64,000 nucleotides of DNA from contig JANVAS020000222.1 of the NCBI GenBank assembly GCA_027563935.2, forward strand, positions 4,588,001 to 4,652,000, written 5' to 3'. Each line of letters starts with the position of its first letter. Positions within the stretch are counted from its first letter, which is position 1. This DNA is from Costus lasius (taxonomy: Eukaryota; Streptophyta; Magnoliopsida; Zingiberales; Costaceae). This document shows, in pieces, positions 58,410-64,000 of the stretch. The position numbers were made by a program, and so were the translations under genes. The notes under the pieces were generated by a model. It was not told the origin of the DNA, did not search any database, and saw only the letters and a program-made list of their open reading frames with translations.

Positions 58410-58575
58410 ATGAGCTTCAATGTGCGATCCCTACTGGAAAGGGAGAAGTTTGCTGGGCCGAACTTCTCTGACTGGTTCGGACACCTTAAGATCGTTCTTA
58501 AGGCAGAGAGGAAACTGTATGTCCTCGAGACGGCGATACCGCCGCAGCCCGCTCCGAACGCCGCAAGGGCGGTTC
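58410..58575 (+). pseudogene. Copy 5 gag, first 55 codons only
   Basis: The gag start matches copy 4 (MSFNVRSLLEREKFAG...) up to AARAV, then runs into the LTR of copy 6 and stops at 58607. It is interrupted rather than mutated. Confidence 0.9.
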
Positions 58576-60260
58576 TGTTGGGGTATGCCCTTAAGGCTAA
58601 TGTTTGAGGCCTTGGGATTGTAATAGTATCATGTAATAAACTGTTGTGTTTATAAAGGCATGGTTATTATTCAGGTTGTTACCTTGTCTGCTGTAATAAG
58701 TGTACTTCTGAATAATGTCTCAAAGCTGTTCAGCTAGGCTGACAGGCTATATGTCCTTAGTCGAGATATCTTGGTGAACATGAGACAGCCTTGATATGAT
58801 TGAGACTAATATGTGTGCTAATCTTATAGGATGCTTCGAGCATGGAATAAGATGTAGACTCATGGGTACATTGGATGTACTGGACAGACCCTACTGGGAT
58901 ATTCCATTGCTTGTCACAATGTGAATGATCATTGTAAGCACTAAGTGGCACATGTCCTCTGACTTGAGATCACTTGTGTTTCTAAATGATGATTGTCATT
59001 GTCTTGAGGTAGTTCAATATCATTTGAAACATAATGATTATAGACTATTTTGGATGGTGAGCTTGAATCAGGTTAGGGCACTAGTGATAGACAAAGGATT
59101 GCCGTCTCCTTGTTTAAGGAGTGTGATGTTCTAAAGGGCCCCCCCTATATGAGATGATTGAGAAAGTGTATGGCCATACCCAGATGACTATGTTCATCTG
59201 ATCTAATCATGCTCATCATGTTGGAGTTACAAGCTTGACATGCTTGTCCAATATGAACATCCAGTGGCAAAGGAAACATGTATGCCTTGTGAGTTTGATT
59301 CACACTTGTGCCATGGTTTGGGTGTAGTCTTGGAAGACTATTTCCTTTATATCGGGAGACAGTGATGTGTTGCTAGATACCTCTCACTGATCGTGATAAC
59401 GAAAGTTATCGTTACCGACATTTAAAGGAAACCCTTAGGGTCGCACAATTTGATGATATGGCTTACTCAAGTCAGATCGTATGGACTGAATTGTTTGGGT
59501 TCAGTTTAGAGGAGTTTAACCTCTGATTGTAAGTGAGATCTGGTCTGATCATGTTTGATTGATTAGGGCTCTAGATCGGTAAGCTTCGATCGAGAGAGTT
59601 GATGCTAGATCGATGAGATCAGAAGCATCAAAAGGATGAACGGTCAGATCTTAAACCTTGGGTTTATTTTGATTTGGACCAATGCTTGGGCTGATTTGAT
59701 TTGGTTTATTGAACCAAAATCAATTGGATCGATTAAGCTTGAACCGGTTCACATGTGTGAACGCTTGGTTCAAAGCATAAGCGTTTTGTTTTGATCGGTT
59801 TCGAAAGCTCTCCTTCATGACATTCCATTTATGGAAAGTCATCATGGTGACTTGATGAAAAAACGCCAAAACGCTTTTTGCTTGAAGGCTTCTCACTTTG
59901 GCGAAGAAGTGTGCTTGAGAGAGCATTATCGCCGAGAGTGGAGAGGTGGAATTCGGCCAAGCAAAGACTCCAAGGATTCTCCTTCAAACGATCAAGACCC
60001 CTTGAAGCTTTTGCTAGCACAAAGGCGTGAAGGGAGTAGCCAACTTCTTCTTGTGTGCGCGCCATTTGGAGGGGATCTATTTTGCTCTCTTGCTTCCAAG
60101 CCGACCTCCATCTCTATGGCTATGGTATAGATCTAAACTCATTCAAGTTGATCATATGGTTTTTCATATGCGATCCTTGAGAAACCCTCTTTCCGCCATG
60201 CTTGCTAGAGGCGCATGTTCTAGGGTTTCCCCCCCCCCCATGAGTTAGGGGTTCTTTTCA
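58576..60260 (+). repeat. Copy 6 5' LTR
   Basis: It is 1685 bp. The U5 end is unusual: 11 Cs (60229-60239), then a short spacer and GGGGTTCTTTTCA, unlike the other LTR ends. Confidence 0.93.
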
Positions 60261-60262
60261 AT

Positions 60263-60274
60263 TGGTATCAGAGC
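60263..60274 (+). promoter_or_regulatory. Copy 6 primer-binding site
   Basis: TGGTATCAGAGC lies two bases after the LTR. Confidence 0.95.
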
Positions 60275-60356
60275 CAAGGTTTTCGATATGATCTATATGA
60301 TTGCTTTGAAATGTTTGTGATCCATACATGTTGCGCTTACTTGATGCATGCTTTAT

Positions 60357-60486
60357 TTACATGAAGTTTGCGCTTGTATCATGGTTACATGAAGTTTGCG
60401 CTTGTATCATGGTTACATGAAGTTTGCGCTTGTATCATGGTTACATGAAGTTTGCGCTTGTATCATGGTTACATGCAGTTTGCGCT
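60357..60486 (+). repeat. 28-bp tandem repeat, four copies plus a partial
   Basis: The unit begins TTACATGAAGTTTGCGCTTG. Copies start at 60357, 60385, 60413 and 60441, with a partial at 60469. The four copies are identical, so the expansion is recent. Confidence 0.95.
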
Positions 60487-60534
60487 CCCCCTTGAAGGGG
60501 ACTCCCTAATGTTTGCGCTCCCCCTTGAAGGGGA
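60482..60534 (+). repeat. Two LTR-end motifs inside the leader
   Basis: GCGCTCCCCCTTGAAGGGGA occurs at 60482-60501 and 60515-60534. It matches the last bases of the copy 5 LTR, but copy 6's own LTR does not end this way. Confidence 0.85.
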
Positions 60535-62204
60535 CCCCCTTAGATCTAAGGGTTATCAACATGCTAGATATGACATATATCTTATGTTCTCAAGTGAAGC
60601 ATGTTGTTTGTTATGTTTGCGCATGTTCTAAATGTTTTTATAAAACTTACATCTTGCGCGCATGCTTAGATCTAAGGTGCCCCTACTATAAATCCTTAGA
60701 TGGGTTGATGGGGTTGAAAGCATCTACTATGTTAGATCCAAAGTCTGATCAGACCATCTGACAGCCTAGATGGATCGACCAGATGGCACCTGTGCGCAAG
60801 CACAAGGTGGCCATAGGTTGATTGCATTTTAGGTGTGTAGCGAGGTCTGGTTGAGACAACTACTGAACACACATGAGTTAGGCCCGGGGTCACACCCGCT
60901 TGCCAAAACTCATGAGGGTGGTTCAGCCCTTGGCGCATGCATGGTTGACCATTAGGTCAACTCGGGTCAGTTAGGACTCGGTGCATGCAAGGGCAGAGGA
61001 TCTGACCAGATGGATGAGTGGATCCCTATCAATGGACCATTGTAAGGTTGTGGAGCACATAAGGAAATTAAAATTGATACCTATGGGGTTTTTCAAAATT
61101 TAATTTCATGATTGGATCACATGATGAATGATACCATATGCTTGTTTATTTAGTCTTATGTGGGTTGCCCTATTGTGTGCTGTGCTGGGGCCTGCGTGCC
61201 TGGTAAATTATAAGTTAATATTATTGTGATCTGCGAATCACTTTTTCATTTAATTTATAATATGTGTTTGACCTGCGAGTCAATGCTTGTCTAGATAGAG
61301 CAAAATGTATTTTGACTAGACAAGAACATAAAAGCACACATCCAAAAGGAGTATTCACCTGGTGGCGCACCTGAGGTGCTCTTGGCGCTAGGGCCATGGG
61401 TTGGACCAGATGAGATGCTAAGGAGCTCAAGTGAAGACTTAAGTAAAATTAAGGTCTTACTAGGGTTCATGGGCTTTTACCACATAAGATCATGCTTTCT
61501 ATTTATTGCTTATATACATTAGAACAGCATGAGTTTATCTTCTGCTATCACCATAGGAATTGCATGATAGTAAAGAAGATAAAAGACCGTTAAAATCCAA
61601 CGCTAACATATCAAGCTCGTAAGCCTTCTGACGCGAAACCTCACTGTTCTGACTATCGTTGGAGCCGTGTTGAACCCACTCAGTGGGCACGTCCATCTAT
61701 CTTCAGACGGTGCTGGATTTCACCTGCGTGTTACAGAGTAGGGATTTATCCCTTCTCGTTGCTCAGCATAGCACGTGGTGGTCCAGGGAGTAGGTCAGGT
61801 CAGCTTGACCATGTAGGCTACATATGTGGCGCATATGGTAGCACATGGAGGCAGCCATCTGTGGGATCAGAGACTGTGTTGTACCAACTCAGTTGGCACA
61901 GTCTGCTGGATTGCCCAGATGAAGGGGAATCGCACGGGTTGGCGATTGGCTGGGACAGCCTACCAGAAATTAATGTTTGTCATCTCTGTGCATCTTATCT
62001 CGCCTGAGCGGGACGCGGAGACCAAGTATGAAATCTGGATCCCATCTCACTAAAAGAGTATTACTCTTTCGGACTGTTTACTGGATTTTTCAGTCAGACA
62101 AAATAGTGAGAAAAGAATCTTTCTTAAGTCCTGGATTGATTCTGAACATTGATACTAACCTTGCTGTTCTTGCATTGTTGTAGATAACTGCAGCAACGAA
62201 CACC

Positions 62205-64000
62205 ATGAGCTTCAATGTGCGATCCCTACTGGAAAGGGAGAAGTTTGCTGGGCCGAACTTCTCTGACTGGTTTGGACACCTTAAGATCGTTCTTAAGGCA
62301 GAGAGGAAACTGTATGTCCTCGAGACGGCAATACCGCCGCAGCCCGCTCCGAACGCCGCAAGGGCGGTTCGGGATGCCTATGAAAAGCACGTCAATGATA
62401 GCATTGATGTCGCTTGCCTGATGCTAGCGTCTATGACGCCACCGCTGCAGCGTCAGCATGAGGATATGTCGGCTATAGAGATTATAGCGAACCTCAAGAT
62501 GCTGTATGCTGCACAGGCGAGGACAGAACGCTATAATCTGACGAAGCTCTTCTTTCAGAGCAAACTGGCTGAGGGGAGCCCAGTGGGAGCTCACGTGCTC
62601 AAGATGATTGGGCACAAGGAGGCTCTGGAGAAACTGGGGCATACCATCAACCAGGAGCTTGCTGTAGATATTATTCTGCAGTCTCTTCCGCCCTCTTTCG
62701 ATGCGTTCATTATTAACTTTAACATGAACAAAATCGATTGTACGCCGGCAGAGCTGCTGAATATGCTCTTGACTACTGAGGAAACTCTGAAGGGAAAGCC
62801 TTCAACCTCTGTCTTAATGGTTCCTTCAAGGAACAAGAAGAAGGGCAAGGCCCCTGTCAAGAACTACAGCAAGGCACTGAAACAGAAGGTAAAGCGGTCG
62901 AAGGACAACAGGTGTTTCCACTGTGGCCAGCTGGGTCACTGGAAAAAGGACTGTAAAGCGCTCCAAGGAGATAAGAGGGGAAGCATCGCTTCTGGCTCAG
63001 GTATATATGTGACTGAGGTCATGTTATCTTCTTCTTCTATTTCATGGGTGTTGGACACTACATGTGGAGTTCACATTTGTTCAAATGTACAGGAACTCAG
63101 GAGAAGAAGGCAGGTGGGACAGCATGAGGTAGACCTACGCGTTGGAAACGGGGCACGGGTTGCTGCTGTTGCTGTAGGAGACTATTTCATTTCTTTACCA
63201 TCTGGCATTGTATTAGAATTAAACAATTGTTATTTTGTACCCAGTATTACCAAGAATATTATCTCTATTCCTGCTCTTGTCAGGAAAGGATTTGCCTTTG
63301 AATGCAAGATTTCAAAGTGTGTTTTAACTTATGATAATATTGTGTATGCGACTGGTTCAATTAACAATGGGTTATTCATGTTGGACATGGAAAATTCTAT
63401 ACAAAACATTGATAATAAGAAAGCCAAGTATGCTGATAACAGCACCTTATTATGGCATAGTCGTTTAGGCCATATAAACGAGAAGCGCATTAAGCGGTTG
63501 CATGATCATGGACTGCTGGGATCATTCTCCTATGAGGAGATTGATACATGCAAAGCTTGTTTGATGGGTAAAATGACGAAGTCTCCTTTTCCTAACAAAG
63601 GTCAAAGGGCTTCAGGTTTACTTGACCTCATACACAGTGATGTGTGTGGGCCATTTAGTAAACATGCCAGAGGTGGCTATCAGTACTTCATTACCTTTAC
63701 TGATGATTTCAGTAGGTATGGGTATGTCTATTTAATGAGACATAAAAGTGAATCTTTTGACAAGTTCAAAGAGTTCAAGAATGAAGTACAAAATCAGTTA
63801 GGCCGTAATATCAAGACACTTCGTTCTGATCGAGGTGGTGAATACCTGAGTCATGCATTTACTGACTATCTAAAGGAGTGTGGGATTATCTCACAGCTCA
63901 CTCCGCCAGGAACACCACAATGGAATGGTGTGTCCGAAAGGAGAAATAGAACGTTACTTGATATGGTTCGTTCTATGATGAGTCAGGCTACTCTTCCATA
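62205..64000 (+). CDS. gag-pol: Copia gag-pol polyprotein, 5' part (copy 6)
   Basis: The frame stays open to the window edge, about 598 codons: gag, zinc knuckle, protease, integrase HHCC and the DDE core as far as the block after WNGVSERRNRT. It differs from copy 1 by an in-frame loss of three residues in the Lys/Gly-rich stretch before the zinc knuckle (KKKGKAPV). The protease motif reads DTTCG. The RT and RNase H portions are unseen, so intactness cannot be judged. Confidence 0.93.
   Translation, partial: MSFNVRSLLEREKFAGPNFSDWFGHLKIVLKAERKLYVLETAIPPQPAPNAARAVRDAYEKHVNDSIDVACLMLASMTPPLQRQHEDMSAIEIIANLKMLYAAQARTERYNLTKLFFQSKLAEGSPVGAHVLKMIGHKEALEKLGHTINQELAVDIILQSLPPSFDAFIINFNMNKIDCTPAELLNMLLTTEETLKGKPSTSVLMVPSRNKKKGKAPVKNYSKALKQKVKRSKDNRCFHCGQLGHWKKDCKALQGDKRGSIASGSGIYVTEVMLSSSSISWVLDTTCGVHICSNVQELRRRRQVGQHEVDLRVGNGARVAAVAVGDYFISLPSGIVLELNNCYFVPSITKNIISIPALVRKGFAFECKISKCVLTYDNIVYATGSINNGLFMLDMENSIQNIDNKKAKYADNSTLLWHSRLGHINEKRIKRLHDHGLLGSFSYEEIDTCKACLMGKMTKSPFPNKGQRASGLLDLIHSDVCGPFSKHARGGYQYFITFTDDFSRYGYVYLMRHKSESFDKFKEFKNEVQNQLGRNIKTLRSDRGGEYLSHAFTDYLKECGIISQLTPPGTPQWNGVSERRNRTLLDMVRSMMSQATLP

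Larger units (their letters stand above)
54917..58575 (+). mobile_element. Copia copy 5, 5' portion
   Basis: LTR, leader and the first 166 bases of gag are present before copy 6 interrupts. The sequence is almost the inverse of 28590-32241 of copy 3. It was inserted in the family B leader. Its remainder should lie beyond copy 6, outside the window. Confidence 0.85.
60261..62204 (+). other. Copy 6 leader
   Basis: At 1.94 kb it is the longest leader here. It includes a 28-bp tandem repeat, two copies of another subfamily's LTR-end motif, the palindrome (60743-60754) and hairpins (61666-61691 and 61872-61903). No protein is recognised. Confidence 0.85.
36549..64000 (-). mobile_element. Family B copia element, partial, heavily interrupted
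   Basis: A second copia family has 3' LTR 36549-38472, pol 38494-39647 and 48845-50954, gag to 53330 and leader from 53331. Four insertions interrupt it. Its own 5' LTR would lie to the right of the window. Protein blocks are the same type as family A but clearly diverged. Several stops and a frameshift make it the older element. Confidence 0.85.
58576..64000 (+). mobile_element. Copia copy 6, 5' portion (runs off window)
   Basis: LTR, leader and the first 598 codons of gag-pol are present. It follows GGTTC of copy 5 gag, its presumed target site. The 3' half is beyond the window. Confidence 0.9.

Noticed and set aside
60357..60486. CRISPR-like array
   Set aside because: The units are directly adjacent with no unique spacers and lie in a plant retrotransposon leader.

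Overview
This is plant nuclear DNA made almost entirely of nested LTR retrotransposons. No single-copy host gene, tRNA, rRNA or CRISPR array is visible. The plant assignment rests on Ty1/copia elements with about 1.7 kb LTRs starting TGTTGG(A/G)GTATGCCC, a primer-binding site TGGTATCAGAGC (initiator-Met tRNA) and a polyprotein in the order gag-protease-integrase-RT-RNase H. The LTR start, polypurine tract and long leader suggest the Angela/Tork (BARE-like) lineage; that is family-level inference. The species cannot be named.

Layout. 1-6415: degenerate Ty3/gypsy element on the minus strand, with a candidate solo LTR at 161-1783. 6416-15581: copia copy 1 (+), intact, TSD GTAAG, inserted in the gypsy LTR. 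15587-16315: rest of the gypsy LTR and flank. 16316-34325: copia copy 2 (-), TSD GAAAT, one premature stop, its leader split by copia copy 3 (-, 23146-32241) plus a 0.1 kb remnant of another copy. 34331-35481: gypsy 3' fragment joined to an inverted gypsy LTR piece. 35482-36548: unassigned. 36549 to the window end: a second, older copia family ('family B', -). Family B is broken by copy 4 (39648-48839, TSD ATTAG), a solo LTR (50960-52674, TSD CTTCT), copy 5 (+, from about 54917) and copy 6 (+, from 58576, running off the window), which sits inside copy 5 gag.

The four complete family-A insertions and the solo LTR are young. By-eye LTR differences are about 1 in 1732 (copy 4), 4 in 1685 (copy 1), 6 in 1690 (copy 2) and 14 substitutions plus 2 indels in 1699 (copy 3). 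Copies 1, 3 and 4 keep an uninterrupted 1294-residue gag-pol and are the parts most likely to be functional.

The most interesting signal is in the 1.8-1.9 kb leaders. Families A and B, although diverged, share a spaced array of hairpins with compensatory stem changes. They also share a donor-like site in U5 and an acceptor-like site just before gag. All five family-A leaders that retain the region carry a perfect 12-nt palindrome, and a copy 2/3 recombination junction falls inside that palindrome. Together this suggests a structured, possibly spliced leader that separates translated from packaged RNA; this is a hypothesis from sequence alone.
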